In this document: one piece after another, positions 7,121 to 15,580 of the stretch
Layout: each line of letters opens with the position of its first letter
Numbering within the stretch: the stretch's first letter is position 1
Assembly: GCA_016872225.1 (NCBI GenBank)
Contig: VHAW01000014.1
Coordinates: 1 to 22,239 of the forward strand
DNA: 22,239 nucleotides
Direction of reading: 5' to 3'
From: Sphingomonadales bacterium
GTDB taxonomy: Bacteria; Bacteroidota; Bacteroidia; UBA7662
Made by a program: the position numbers and the translations under genes
The notes under the pieces: generated by a model
What the model was told of the DNA's origin: nothing
The model's database searches: none
Seen by the model: the letters and a program-made list of their open reading frames with translations, nothing else

Positions 7121-7918
7121 TTATTTGGAAAGGCCACCGGTGATAGATGCAGTGATACGCACCACCAAAGCTCTAGGGAAAAGACCGGTAGACGCTGCAA
7201 GGAAACGATTCATGAAGCCGTGCACGGCCACGGTTCTTCCGTGCATCATAGCTTCGTGGCCAAATCGCGCGACCTCGGCCGATCTCGGAATTTGTTTGCT
7301 TTTGAGCATGGACGGGGCGGCTTGTCCTGGTTCTTTCATGGCCTGCGCAAAGCCGCTTTGGGTAGGGCCTGGACATAGGGATGTCACCGTAATGCCATGG
7401 CGTTTCAGCTCAAAATGGATGGCTTCCGAAAAGTGCAAGACAAAGGCCTTGGTTGCAAAGTAGACGGCCATGCCGGGACCGGGCTGAAAGGAGGCCGTCG
7501 AAGCCACGTTCATGATGCGCCCGCTACCGCGTTGGATCATATCCTGCATGTACAATTTGGTCAGGTGAACGACTGCACGGACATTCAGGTCGATCATGGA
7601 GGCTTCTTTTTCCCAGGGAATGGATTCGAAGGGACCGTGCGTCCCAAAGCCAGCATTGTTGATCAGGTAATCTACCTGCAACCCCGAAGCGCTGGTGCTG
7701 CGGTACAGGTTTTCAATGGATGCTGGTAAGCTGAGGTCTAAGCCGTAACAATGAATATCTAATTTATGCGGACTCGAGGTTAGGATCTCTTCACGCAGGG
7801 CTTCGAGGCGGTCCAGCCTACGGGCAACGAGGATAAGGTCATCGCCTGCAGCGGCATGGATGCGAGCAAGTTCAAGGCCGATTCCGTCAGAGGCTCCGGT
7901 AATAAGGGCTGTGGGCAT
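7121..7918 (-). CDS. short-chain dehydrogenase/reductase (SDR)
   Basis: This 265-residue classical SDR has the cofactor motif TGASDGIG (residues 7-14), NNAG (87-90), catalytic Ser140 in NVASTASF, and the YxxxK pair Tyr153/Lys157 in YFATK. ARRLDRL after the second strand suggests NADP(H) preference. The substrate cannot be read from sequence. The family (COG0300 type, DltE-like) includes many reductases of unknown specificity. It is followed by ctlX on the same strand, perhaps as a two-gene unit, but no functional link between the two is evident. The ATG at 7918 gives a normal N-terminus. Confidence 0.88.
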   Translation of the reverse strand: MPTALITGASDGIGLELARIHAAAGDDLILVARRLDRLEALREEILTSSPHKLDIHCYGLDLSLPASIENLYRSTSASGLQVDYLINNAGFGTHGPFESIPWEKEASMIDLNVRAVVHLTKLYMQDMIQRGSGRIMNVASTASFQPGPGMAVYFATKAFVLHFSEAIHFELKRHGITVTSLCPGPTQSGFAQAMKEPGQAAPSMLKSKQIPRSAEVARFGHEAMMHGRTVAVHGFMNRFLAASTGLFPRALVVRITASITGGLSK

Positions 7919-8037
7919 GATTGGCTAAGGATTAAATTGGGAGAATAGGCGGGTTAGGAATTGAATTTCTATGCTTTAGTCTATTGTATTTTGACTCTGT
8001 AGTTCATTGTATGGATATGGAATAGACTTTGAGAATT

Positions 8038-8571
8038 TTAAGGGGTTAGACTTTGTAACAAGGAGTCGTCTTTGGCAGACTTCAGGCGGATCAAGTCACC
8101 CATGATTTCGTTGGGGACGGTGGCCGAAAGGACATATTGCTGAATTTTCCAGGATCCGTTGGCGAAGGTCATCACGCCAGAACCGCGGCATAATTTCATT
8201 CGGGTGTCGAGCAATTCTTCGAACCATGCGACGCTGCTGTCCGCCGTGAAATGGAATAGCCGTGTGACCGCCTGCATGTTCCAGGCCTTGCCCCGTTCGA
8301 AATGCGGTTGGGCATAGGCCATGAATTCGGCTTTGGTCCAGTGTTCGCCTGCATCGGTTCCGACGAAAACCGACGAATCGTCCATGCATTGGAAGTATTC
8401 TTGGAACTGGGCCTTGGCTGCCGCCTCGTGATAACGATCAAGGCAAGCCGTTGCCGATGCAAGAGCATTGCTGGCCTTGTCCGGAGCCGAAGGGGAACAG
8501 GCTTGGAGGAAAGGAATTAAAGCCATCACCTGGCCTATGGCCCGAATTAATCGATAGTCAAGAAAAGCCAT
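8038..8571 (-). CDS. NTF2/SnoaL-like domain lipoprotein
   Basis: From the ATG at 8571 the protein has 177 residues. It begins with a lipoprotein signal (basic start, hydrophobic core, FLQAC, lipidated Cys25). A SnoaL_3-like NTF2 fold follows, with characteristic segments VFVGTDAGEHWTKAEFMAYA, HFERGKAWNM, VAWFEELLDTRMKLCRGSGV and GSWKIQQYVLSATVPNE. These match a common Bacteroidota family of unknown role (nuclear transport factor 2 family protein). An upstream in-frame TTG at 8610 would add 13 residues and weaken the signal peptide, so I prefer 8571. It may be an isolated transcription unit, since 119 bp separate it from the next gene. Confidence 0.78.
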   Translation of the reverse strand: MAFLDYRLIRAIGQVMALIPFLQACSPSAPDKASNALASATACLDRYHEAAAKAQFQEYFQCMDDSSVFVGTDAGEHWTKAEFMAYAQPHFERGKAWNMQAVTRLFHFTADSSVAWFEELLDTRMKLCRGSGVMTFANGSWKIQQYVLSATVPNEIMGDLIRLKSAKDDSLLQSLTP

Positions 8572-8629
8572 TGGAAGAAGTTTTATTAAAAGGGGTTCTT
8601 TGGCGGACAATGGGAATTATCTTCAAAAA

Positions 8630-8661
8630 TTTGTGGATATCCCAAAGGTAACCTAATTTAG
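8630..8661 (+). promoter_or_regulatory. promoter of the unknown secreted protein, leaderless-type
   Basis: TTTG (8630-8633), exactly 20 nt, then TAATTTAG (8654-8661; seven of eight matches to TAnnTTTG). Only four bases separate the box from the ATG at 8666, so transcription should begin at or beside the start codon. Confidence 0.5.
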
Positions 8662-8665
8662 GAAC

Positions 8666-9178
8666 ATGAAAACAAACCCGAATATGCCTTATCGTTTAAG
8701 GTCAGCGTTTCGAATCATGGTCTGCACCGGGCTGTTCCTGGTGGGGATTGTTCTGAATATAGGGGCTCAAACCCGTATCAGAGACTTCATTGATGCCGAA
8801 ATTTTTCTTAAAGGGGTCTTTGGACAGGATTGTCGAATGGATGAATACGGTATTCTCAAGATTAACGGTAAAGACTACAAGGCGGGGAACGTGACTTTCA
8901 GGCTAAGGGATGTTCGCATCCGTTATGAAGAACCCAAGGCAGGTCCTAATTGCCCTGTGCCATGTCCCCCTAAAGCGGTTATCAAATTTGTATGCAGAAA
9001 AACGCCTTGTGTTTCGGTGATTCAATCAGAGAATAGCATAGAATTTCCGGCTTCCATGGCAGTTTACCAATTGGAGTTTACCGATCTTCCTAAAGGACGC
9101 AAGATGTTCAGCATATTCTTGGAATTGCAACGCTTTCTTCGACAAATTGCGATATCGGAAAGTTCTTTTGCCAAATAA
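8666..9178 (+). CDS. unknown secreted protein with a cysteine-rich middle
   Basis: The 170-residue protein starts with a clear signal peptide: basic YRLRSAFR, then hydrophobic IMVCTGLFLVGIVLNIGAQT, probably cleaved after GAQ. The mature part begins IRDFIDAEIFLKGVFGQDC and contains a compact cluster NCPVPCPP...FVCRKTPC that could form disulfides. I do not recognise the family. Repeated short beta-like segments suggest a small periplasmic or outer-surface domain. It stands alone between the divergent NTF2-like gene and the convergent icmF. Confidence 0.7.
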   Translation: MKTNPNMPYRLRSAFRIMVCTGLFLVGIVLNIGAQTRIRDFIDAEIFLKGVFGQDCRMDEYGILKINGKDYKAGNVTFRLRDVRIRYEEPKAGPNCPVPCPPKAVIKFVCRKTPCVSVIQSENSIEFPASMAVYQLEFTDLPKGRKMFSIFLELQRFLRQIAISESSFAK

Positions 9179-9187
9179 TGGCGAAGG

Positions 9188-9205
9188 TTAGGGCAGCCTG
9201 CCTAA
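9188..9205. terminator. possible bidirectional terminator hairpin
   Basis: TTAGGGCAGCCTGCCTAA is a near-palindrome (stem TTAGG-CA/TG-CCTAA with one bulged G and a 3-nt loop). It lies between the stop of the secreted protein gene and the stop of the convergent icmF, where a shared terminator is expected. No strong U-run follows, so efficiency is doubtful. Confidence 0.35.
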
Positions 9206-9220
9206 ATTTGATGTTATGCC

Positions 9221-12200
9221 TTACATGTTCCGGCGGTACTGACCGCCTACCCCGTACAAAGCTTGGGTAATTTGTCCCAAGGAACAGTATTTCACCGCTT
9301 CCATGAGCACATTGAACAGATTTTCCTGACGAAGAGCGGCCAAGCTTAATTGGTTTAACCAATGCTGCGCCTCTTCGGGGTAGCGTTGATGCAGGGCATT
9401 CAGCGCCTCAATTTGCGCTTCTTTTTCGGCCTCGGTCGCACGAATCACTTCGCCGGGAATCAAAGTGGGCGAGCCTTCTCTGCTTAGGAAAGTATTTACA
9501 CCAATAATCGGAAGATCCCCGTTGTGTTTGAGGGTTTCGTAGATAAGGGATTCTTCTTGAATTTGATTGCGTTGGTACATGGATTCCATAGCGCCGAGGA
9601 CCCCGCCCCTTTCGGTTATGCGATCAAACTCCATCATCACGGCTTCCTCGACCAAATCGGTGAGTTCTTCGATCACGAAAGATCCTTGAAGGGGGTTCTG
9701 GTTGTAGGCTAAACCTAATTCACGGTTGATAATCAATTGAATGGCCATGGCCCGACGAACCGATGCTTCCGTGGGGGTGGTGATCGCTTCATCGAATGCA
9801 TTGGTGTGAAGAGAATTGCAATTATCATAAATCGCATACAAGGCCTGTAAAGTGGTCCGAATATCGTTAAAATCAATTTCTTGAGCATGAAGGGATCGCC
9901 CCGAAGTCTGGATATGGTACTTAAGCATTTGGGACCGTTCATCCGCTCCATATTTTTCGCGCATCGCTTTGGCCCAAAGGCGTCGTGCAACTCTACCGAT
10001 AACGGCGTATTCGGCATCAATCCCGTTGCTGAAGAAGAAACTGAGATTGGGCGCGAAACGATTGATATCCATTCCGCGGGAAAGGTAATACTCCACATAG
10101 GTGAAGCCATTGGCAAGGGTAAAAGCTAATTGGGTGATGGGATTGGCCCCAGCTTCGGCGATGTGGTACCCTGAAATCGAAACGGAATAAAAATTACGTA
10201 CCTGGTGTTGGATAAAGTATTCCTGAACATCCCCCATAAGCCTTAGCGAAAATTCTGTTGAGAAAATGCAGGTGTTCTGGGCTTGGTCTTCTTTGAGGAT
10301 ATCGGCTTGGACGGTACCACGAACCCGGGTCAAGGTCTTGCTACGAATTGCCTGATACACCTTCGGATCGAGGACCATGTCGCCGGAGAGGCCAAGTAAA
10401 GCCAATCCCAATCCGTTGTTCCCTTCTGGAAGTACTTGATCAGGCCGATTGCCCAACGCATGCTCCAAATTGTAAGAAGGCCATGGTGATGACGAGCTTT
10501 GAAGGGCCTGAATCCGAAGTTTAATTTGATCCTGAAGTCCGTTTTCACGAATATAAATTTCGCATTGCTGGTCGATGGCTGCATTCATGTAGAAGGCCAA
10601 TAGGACGGGTGCAGGGCCGTTGATGGTCATGGAGACTGAGGTCGCTGCATCACATAGATCAAAGCCTGAATACAATTTCTTAGCGTCGTCCAGGCAACAA
10701 ATGCTTACTCCGGAGTTACCGATTTTGCCGTAAATATCCGGGCGCCGATCCGGGTTGTTGCCGTATAGTGTTACCGAATCAAAAGCCGTGCTGAGACGCT
10801 TGGCTGGCATGCCGAGGGAGACATAGTGAAAACGTTTGTTGGTTCGTTCGGGACCACCTTCCCCGGCAAACATTCGGGTAGGGTCCTCTTGTTCGCGTTT
10901 GAAGGGGAATACACCAGCCGTGTAGGGGAACGAGCCTGGAACATTTTCTTGCAACATCCATCGCAGGAGGTCTCCGTAATGGGTGTACCGGGGCAAGGAA
11001 ATTTTGGGCAACTTGAGCCCGGAAAGCGTTTTGGTATGGGTATTTACCTTTAGGTTTTTGCCACGAACACGGTACACAAATTCATCAGCCATGTAGGCGG
11101 CTTTGAGGGTGGGCCATGTTTCCAGCATACGAGTATAAGATCCCTTCATCAGTGATTTAACACCGATGATCCGCTGGTGGATCGCTTGCTGGGCATTCAG
11201 GGAATCAAGGTTGGTGGTCGCATCGGGTTTGCAATCAGGGCTTGGATCTTTGGGGCTTGTGGACAAGAGTCGATGGCTTTCTTCCAGGGCAAACCATTGT
11301 CCCGCCAGTTCGGCTTGTTCATTTACCTCTTGATTGTAACGTCGTATGCTGTCAGTGATTTCGGATAAATAACGTGTACGCGATGGCGGGATAATATAAA
11401 TTTTCTCGGAGAGACCTTCGGTTACAGGGTAAGGCTGGTCCGCCAAAGTGAATCCACATCGGTCAGCAAGCAAGCGCATCAAGCGTGCGTACAGGCGGTT
11501 CATGCCCGGATCGTTGAATTGGCTGGCAATGGTTCCCTCCACCGGCATTTCGGAGGGAGGCGTTTCCCATAATCCATGGTTGCGCTGGTACTGCTTTTTG
11601 ACATCCCGAAGCGCATCCTGACCACCGCGCTTATCGAATTTATTGACCGCAATCAGGTCGGCAAAATCGAGCATATCTATTTTCTCCAATTGGGTGGCAG
11701 CACCATATTCTGGCGTCATCACATAGAGTGATATATCGCTGTGATCGATGATCTCGGTATCGCTTTGGCCGATGCCCGATGTTTCGAGAATAATCAAATT
11801 GAATCGGGAGATTTTGAGCAACGACAAGGTGTCCCGCACATGCCGGCTCAAGGCCAAATTGGATTGCCTGGTGGCGAGCGAGCGCATATAAACCCGTGGA
11901 TGGTGAATGGCATTCATGCGAATGCGATCGCCGAGCAAGGCCCCCCCGGTTTTGCGTTTAGACGGATCCACTGATACTACAGCGATACGAGGGCCTTCGT
12001 GCGGGTTCAAAGGGTTTCCGGTGCTGTGAATGAAGCGTCGAATCAATTCATCCACCAGCGAAGATTTACCGGCACCTCCAGTCCCGGTGATTCCAACTAC
12101 AGGGATTTTTGGAAGCGTTTTCTCGTTGGCCTTGTGATCAGTATCGTTGTTAATCGAAAAGCCTAAGTTCTTCGCTAATTGGGAAAAAAGTATCGGATCG

Positions 12201-12736
12201 TTTTCGGCCAGCGAAATTCCGCGGGCCAAGGCAGGGTCAAGCCCCTGACGGATTTGATCGGCCCATTCGGCGATTTTATCCTTTTGATCTGAAACCACCG
12301 AAAAATCAGATTGTTGCAACAAATCATTGATCATGCCTTGGAGTCCCAAGGCTCTTCCATCATCCGGAGAATAAATACGGTTGATCCCGTAGGCATGCAA
12401 TGCTTCGATCTCCGAAGGGAGAATGGTTCCGCCACCCCCTCCAAAAATACGGATATGCGGACAATTCCTCTCCCTTAGAAGGTCATAGAGGTATTGAAAA
12501 AATTCGATATGCCCGCCTTGGTACGAGGTTATTGCAATAGCCTGGGCATCTTCTTGGACGGCACAATCCACGATTTCTGCGGCCGAACGGTTGTGGCCGA
12601 GGTGGATGACTTCGGCCCCACTTTTCTGAAGGATGCGTCGCATGATGTTGATGGCAGCATCGTGCCCATCAAAGAGCGAGGCGGCGGTGACGATTCGAAC
12701 GGGATTTCGAGGCTGATAAACGGTGATATTCTGCAT
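9221..12736 (-). CDS. icmF: IcmF, fused isobutyryl-CoA-type mutase with G-protein chaperone
   Basis: This 1171-residue protein combines three parts. Residues about 10-145 form the B12-binding domain (DGHDAAINIMRR with the cobalt-ligating His25; SYQGGH). Residues about 210-440 form the MeaB/ArgK-like GTPase chaperone (Walker A GTGGAGKSS at 218-226; VNKFDKR). From about 520 onward comes the acyl-CoA mutase TIM barrel (SFPYTAGVFPFKRE; FAGEGGPERTNKRFHY). In methylmalonyl-CoA mutase two residues select the carboxylate, Tyr89 and Arg207. By eye these positions are Phe610 and Gln820 (KEDQAQNTC), the IcmF pattern, which favours isobutyryl-CoA/n-butyryl-CoA or a branched acyl-CoA. The GTPase protects and repairs the cobalamin cofactor. 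It diverges from metG and has no riboswitch of its own. The exact substrate is inference. Confidence 0.95.
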   Translation of the reverse strand: MQNITVYQPRNPVRIVTAASLFDGHDAAINIMRRILQKSGAEVIHLGHNRSAAEIVDCAVQEDAQAIAITSYQGGHIEFFQYLYDLLRERNCPHIRIFGGGGGTILPSEIEALHAYGINRIYSPDDGRALGLQGMINDLLQQSDFSVVSDQKDKIAEWADQIRQGLDPALARGISLAENDPILFSQLAKNLGFSINNDTDHKANEKTLPKIPVVGITGTGGAGKSSLVDELIRRFIHSTGNPLNPHEGPRIAVVSVDPSKRKTGGALLGDRIRMNAIHHPRVYMRSLATRQSNLALSRHVRDTLSLLKISRFNLIILETSGIGQSDTEIIDHSDISLYVMTPEYGAATQLEKIDMLDFADLIAVNKFDKRGGQDALRDVKKQYQRNHGLWETPPSEMPVEGTIASQFNDPGMNRLYARLMRLLADRCGFTLADQPYPVTEGLSEKIYIIPPSRTRYLSEITDSIRRYNQEVNEQAELAGQWFALEESHRLLSTSPKDPSPDCKPDATTNLDSLNAQQAIHQRIIGVKSLMKGSYTRMLETWPTLKAAYMADEFVYRVRGKNLKVNTHTKTLSGLKLPKISLPRYTHYGDLLRWMLQENVPGSFPYTAGVFPFKREQEDPTRMFAGEGGPERTNKRFHYVSLGMPAKRLSTAFDSVTLYGNNPDRRPDIYGKIGNSGVSICCLDDAKKLYSGFDLCDAATSVSMTINGPAPVLLAFYMNAAIDQQCEIYIRENGLQDQIKLRIQALQSSSSPWPSYNLEHALGNRPDQVLPEGNNGLGLALLGLSGDMVLDPKVYQAIRSKTLTRVRGTVQADILKEDQAQNTCIFSTEFSLRLMGDVQEYFIQHQVRNFYSVSISGYHIAEAGANPITQLAFTLANGFTYVEYYLSRGMDINRFAPNLSFFFSNGIDAEYAVIGRVARRLWAKAMREKYGADERSQMLKYHIQTSGRSLHAQEIDFNDIRTTLQALYAIYDNCNSLHTNAFDEAITTPTEASVRRAMAIQLIINRELGLAYNQNPLQGSFVIEELTDLVEEAVMMEFDRITERGGVLGAMESMYQRNQIQEESLIYETLKHNGDLPIIGVNTFLSREGSPTLIPGEVIRATEAEKEAQIEALNALHQRYPEEAQHWLNQLSLAALRQENLFNVLMEAVKYCSLGQITQALYGVGGQYRRNM

Positions 12737-12772
12737 TTCGCGCCAAATTACAACGCGGTTAGGTTAAGGAGG

Positions 12773-12804
12773 TTTGTTTAGGCTGGTGGCTAGCCCTACT
12801 TTTG
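12773..12804 (+). promoter_or_regulatory. metG promoter, leaderless-type
   Basis: TTTG (12773-12776), exactly 20 nt, then a perfect TACTTTTG (12797-12804) fit the Bacteroidota housekeeping consensus. Four bases later is the metG ATG (12809), so the transcript would be leaderless or nearly so. Confidence 0.6.
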
Positions 12805-12808
12805 TTCC

Positions 12809-14959
12809 ATGGCTCGTTATTTGCTCACTGCCGCGTTGCCTTATGCCAACGGTCCGATACACATAGGCCACCTAGCGGGTTGTTACCTCCCTGCGGATGT
12901 GTACCATCGCTACCTGAAAGCTAAAGGCGATGACGTTCTTTTGATTTGTGGAACGGACGAGCATGGAGTGGCCATCACTTTGCAAGCTCGCAAAGAAGGA
13001 GTAACCCCTCAGGAATTGGTGGATAAGAATTTCAAGATTATTCATGAGGCTTTTCAAGGACTTGGTATCGAATTCTCTCATTTTTCAAGAACATCCAGGG
13101 AAATTCATCACCGAGAAGCCCGGTCCTTTTTTTTGGATTTGTATAACAAAGGATTTCTTAAAGAAAAAACTACCTCACAATTTTATGATCCTGTTGCTAG
13201 AACTTTTCTTGCAGATCGATATTTAGTGGGGACATGTCCGCATTGCGGATTTGACGGGGCTTACGGAGATCAATGTGAGAATTGCGGCACTTCATTGAGC
13301 CCGGATGAACTCAAAGAGCCCCGTTCCGTTCTGAGTGGCTCCGTTCCTGAGAAGCGAGAGACTAACAATTGGTTTTTGCCAATGGATGAAATGCTCAATC
13401 TTCCTGAATTTGCCAAATACACCGAACGGATCACGCGATGGAAATCCAATGTCAAAGGGCAGTTTCATTCCTGGGTTCAGCAAGGGTTGCAGCCCAGAAG
13501 CATGACTCGTGACTTGGATTGGGGGGTACCTGTTCCCTTGGAAGGTGCTGAGAATAAGGTGCTTTATGTTTGGTTTGATGCGCCCATCGGATACCTTTCG
13601 GCCACCAAGGAATACATGGAATTGCAGGGAAATCCGGAAGGATGGCGAGCCTATTGGGAATCCGAGGATTCTCGGCTTGTTCATTTTATTGGGAAAGATA
13701 ATATCGTATTTCATACCTTGATTTTCCCCATGATGCTTGCGGCTCATGATCAAATGGTTTTGCCTTGGCAAGTGCCTGCTAATGAATTCATGAATCTAGA
13801 GGGACGTAAAATTTCTACATCCAGGGGGTGGGCTGTATGGCTGCATGAATACCTCCGAGATGTTCCGGGAAGGGAAGATGAGCTTCGTTATACGTTGTTA
13901 TGTAATTTACCTGAGACCAAGGATGCTGATTTTTCGTGGCAAGACTTTCAACTTCGGGTTAATTCTGAGTTGGTTGCTATTTTGGGTAATTTCGTGAACC
14001 GGGTCATGGTACTTACCCGCAAATTGAGTAATGGACAATGTGGAGATTTGCCGTCGGAAGATCCGAACACAGCGCACGGGTCCTTATCGCTCGAGTTGGA
14101 TAGTACCGGCAAAGATATTCGATTGGCCATGGAGCAGTTCCGGTTGAGGGAAGCTATGGCCGGAGTGATCCACCTTGCTCGTCTGGGGAACCGGTATTTG
14201 GCCGAAACAGAGCCCTGGAAGATGCTCAAAAATGATTCTGAGGCTGCATCGTGCGTCCTAAGGGTCGCCGCCGAATTATGTGCTGAATTATGCATCGCCT
14301 TGGAGCCCTTCTTGCCATTTACAGCCACAAGATTATGTAGTCAATTGCAATGGTATCCCACCGATCACGACCGTGAAGCCTGGTGGAGTACCGGATTAAG
14401 ATGTACCTACCTGACTTCGGGAAAACAGCTGGGAGAGCCTGCCTTGCTTTTTACCCCTATCGAAGATGATTTTATAAATGCACAGGTTCACAAATTGCAA
14501 TCCATGAACGACCAAAATCCCCAAACCGCGCCAACGCCGTCTGATCCAACGCCGTCTGATCCAACGCCGTCTGATCCAACGCCGTCTGATCCAACCTTGT
14601 CTGTGCCTAACTCATCCCTTGCGTTGAAGCCCGAGGTGAGTTTTGATCAATTTGCTTCCATGGATTTGCGAATCGCGACGATTTTGAGTGCACAACCGGT
14701 TCCCGGCGCTGACAAGGTTTTTGAAATTAAGGTTGACCTGGGGGATGAGCAACGTACTGTCGTTTCCGGAATCGCACAGCATTTTCAACCCGAGGCATTG
14801 TTGGGCAAGCAGGTTTTGATGTTGATCAATTTGGCACCTCGCAAAATCAGAGGTATTGTTTCCCAGGGAATGCTCTTGTTGGCAGAGAACCGAGAGGGCC
14901 AATTGGTCTTGGTGGGCCCTTCCGGTACCGGAATTCGACCCGGTGACAAGGTAAGTTAG
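12809..14959 (+). CDS. metG: methionyl-tRNA synthetase with C-terminal tRNA-binding domain
   Basis: The 716-residue class I synthetase charges tRNA-Met. It has the HIGH motif at residues 18-21, the zinc knuckle C143/C146/C156/C159 and the KMSKS-equivalent KISTS at 334-338, a variant common in Bacteroidota. An anticodon-binding helical domain follows. From about residue 610 there is an EMAP-II/Trbp111-like domain (FASMDLRIATILSAQPVPGA, GIVSQGMLLLA) used for dimerisation and tRNA binding. Between the two lies a Pro/Ser/Asp linker built from a DNA minisatellite (see the repeat at 14531). The start matches the family (ARYLLTAALPYANG). It diverges from icmF with 72 bp between start codons. Confidence 0.97.
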   Translation: MARYLLTAALPYANGPIHIGHLAGCYLPADVYHRYLKAKGDDVLLICGTDEHGVAITLQARKEGVTPQELVDKNFKIIHEAFQGLGIEFSHFSRTSREIHHREARSFFLDLYNKGFLKEKTTSQFYDPVARTFLADRYLVGTCPHCGFDGAYGDQCENCGTSLSPDELKEPRSVLSGSVPEKRETNNWFLPMDEMLNLPEFAKYTERITRWKSNVKGQFHSWVQQGLQPRSMTRDLDWGVPVPLEGAENKVLYVWFDAPIGYLSATKEYMELQGNPEGWRAYWESEDSRLVHFIGKDNIVFHTLIFPMMLAAHDQMVLPWQVPANEFMNLEGRKISTSRGWAVWLHEYLRDVPGREDELRYTLLCNLPETKDADFSWQDFQLRVNSELVAILGNFVNRVMVLTRKLSNGQCGDLPSEDPNTAHGSLSLELDSTGKDIRLAMEQFRLREAMAGVIHLARLGNRYLAETEPWKMLKNDSEAASCVLRVAAELCAELCIALEPFLPFTATRLCSQLQWYPTDHDREAWWSTGLRCTYLTSGKQLGEPALLFTPIEDDFINAQVHKLQSMNDQNPQTAPTPSDPTPSDPTPSDPTPSDPTLSVPNSSLALKPEVSFDQFASMDLRIATILSAQPVPGADKVFEIKVDLGDEQRTVVSGIAQHFQPEALLGKQVLMLINLAPRKIRGIVSQGMLLLAENREGQLVLVGPSGTGIRPGDKVS
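14531..14605 (+). repeat. 15-bp minisatellite in the metG linker
   Basis: Four perfect tandem copies of CCAACGCCGTCTGAT (14531-14590) are followed by one degenerate copy (14591-14605). Each encodes PTPSD (residues 575-594), the last PTLSV. The unit length is a multiple of three, so copy-number change would lengthen or shorten the linker without breaking the frame. Confidence 0.95.
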
Positions 14960-15109
14960 ACTATGGCTTGGTTGCGTTAGAGCGCATTTGTTGATGCTGG
15001 TGCATGGGCTGTCTTGGTACTGCTTTTCAACAAAATTGGCGAAGGGTTGAGCAAGGGCATCCTCTTCTTTTTTGTTATTTTGATTCTGGGACAAGCGTCG
15101 AAAATCGCG

Positions 15110-15219
15110 AGCTCACTTTGCAGCCAAATGCAGTTCGTTCTTTATGGCCTTTAGAATATCTGCTGAGGCTATTTGTCCGGTCCATTGCAGAATTTTACTC
15201 CCGCGCCGTAAAGTGAGCT
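15110..15219. repeat. 10-bp inverted repeat flanking a 90-bp core
   Basis: AGCTCACTTT at 15110-15119 is exactly inverted as AAAGTGAGCT at 15210-15219. No target duplication is visible beside the arms. On the minus strand a 34-codon frame reads across the core (including LRRGSKILQWTGQIASAD) and stops inside the distal arm. It could be a MITE-like element, a long hairpin or chance. Confidence 0.4.
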
Positions 15220-15313
15220 ATATCTTAGACCGTTTCGATTGCAATACCAAAAAGATTCGATCATCGGCTGGCTCGATACCGGTTGATCATACAGGGTTTT
15301 TAAAAAAATAAGA

Positions 15314-15571
15314 TCAAATTGACCACTTTCTTGGATTTTGTCCCTCCCTTTTTTTGGAAGCCATGAGCATTTTGCCTTCGTGTTGGAAACGTTCGAGAAG
15401 TTTTGGTTTAAGGTAAAGTAGAAATTTCACACCGAGGATGGCTTCCGATAGGAAACCCGATAACACTACAAAAATGCCTATTGGACTATTCAGAAGGGCT
15501 GTTGGTAGCCCTACAAAATCCCCCCAAAAAGAACAATTACTCTTACAAATGGCTTTAAAACACAGCCATTG
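15314..15571 (-). pseudogene. start-less open frame with hydrophobic segments
   Basis: The minus strand is open for 85 codons between two stops but has no ATG or TTG; the only in-frame candidate is a GTG giving 49 residues. The translation contains two membrane-like stretches, DFVGLPTALLNSPIGIFVVL and LSEAILGVKFLLYL, followed by a basic tail (KPKLLERFQHEGK, KKREGQNPRKW). The pattern looks like the end of a small membrane protein that has lost its start, or whose start lies in another frame after a frameshift. I recognise no family. It lies just downstream of the glycosyltransferase gene on the same strand. Confidence 0.3.
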
Positions 15572-15580
15572 TCAGTGTTA

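Larger units (their letters stand above)
14960..15580. other. gene-poor stretch between metG and a glycosyltransferase
   Basis: This 621-bp stretch holds no gene I can name. It contains a 10-bp inverted repeat spanning 110 bp (15110-15219) and a start-less open frame on the minus strand (15314-15571), both listed separately. A 70-codon plus-strand frame (15004-15216) and the tail of a minus-strand frame that mostly lies antisense to metG have no family resemblance. The content is compatible with decayed coding sequence. Confidence 0.5.

Noticed and set aside
14531..14605. CRISPR-like array
   Set aside because: The 15-bp units are directly adjacent without spacers and continue the metG reading frame, so this is a coding minisatellite.
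14612..15094. 160-codon minus-strand frame
   Set aside because: Two thirds is antisense to the conserved tRNA-binding domain of metG and the composition (Gln, Asn, Ser) is that of a shadow frame.
15004..15216. 70-codon plus-strand frame after metG
   Set aside because: No recognisable motif, no promoter or conserved pattern, and it spans the inverted repeat.
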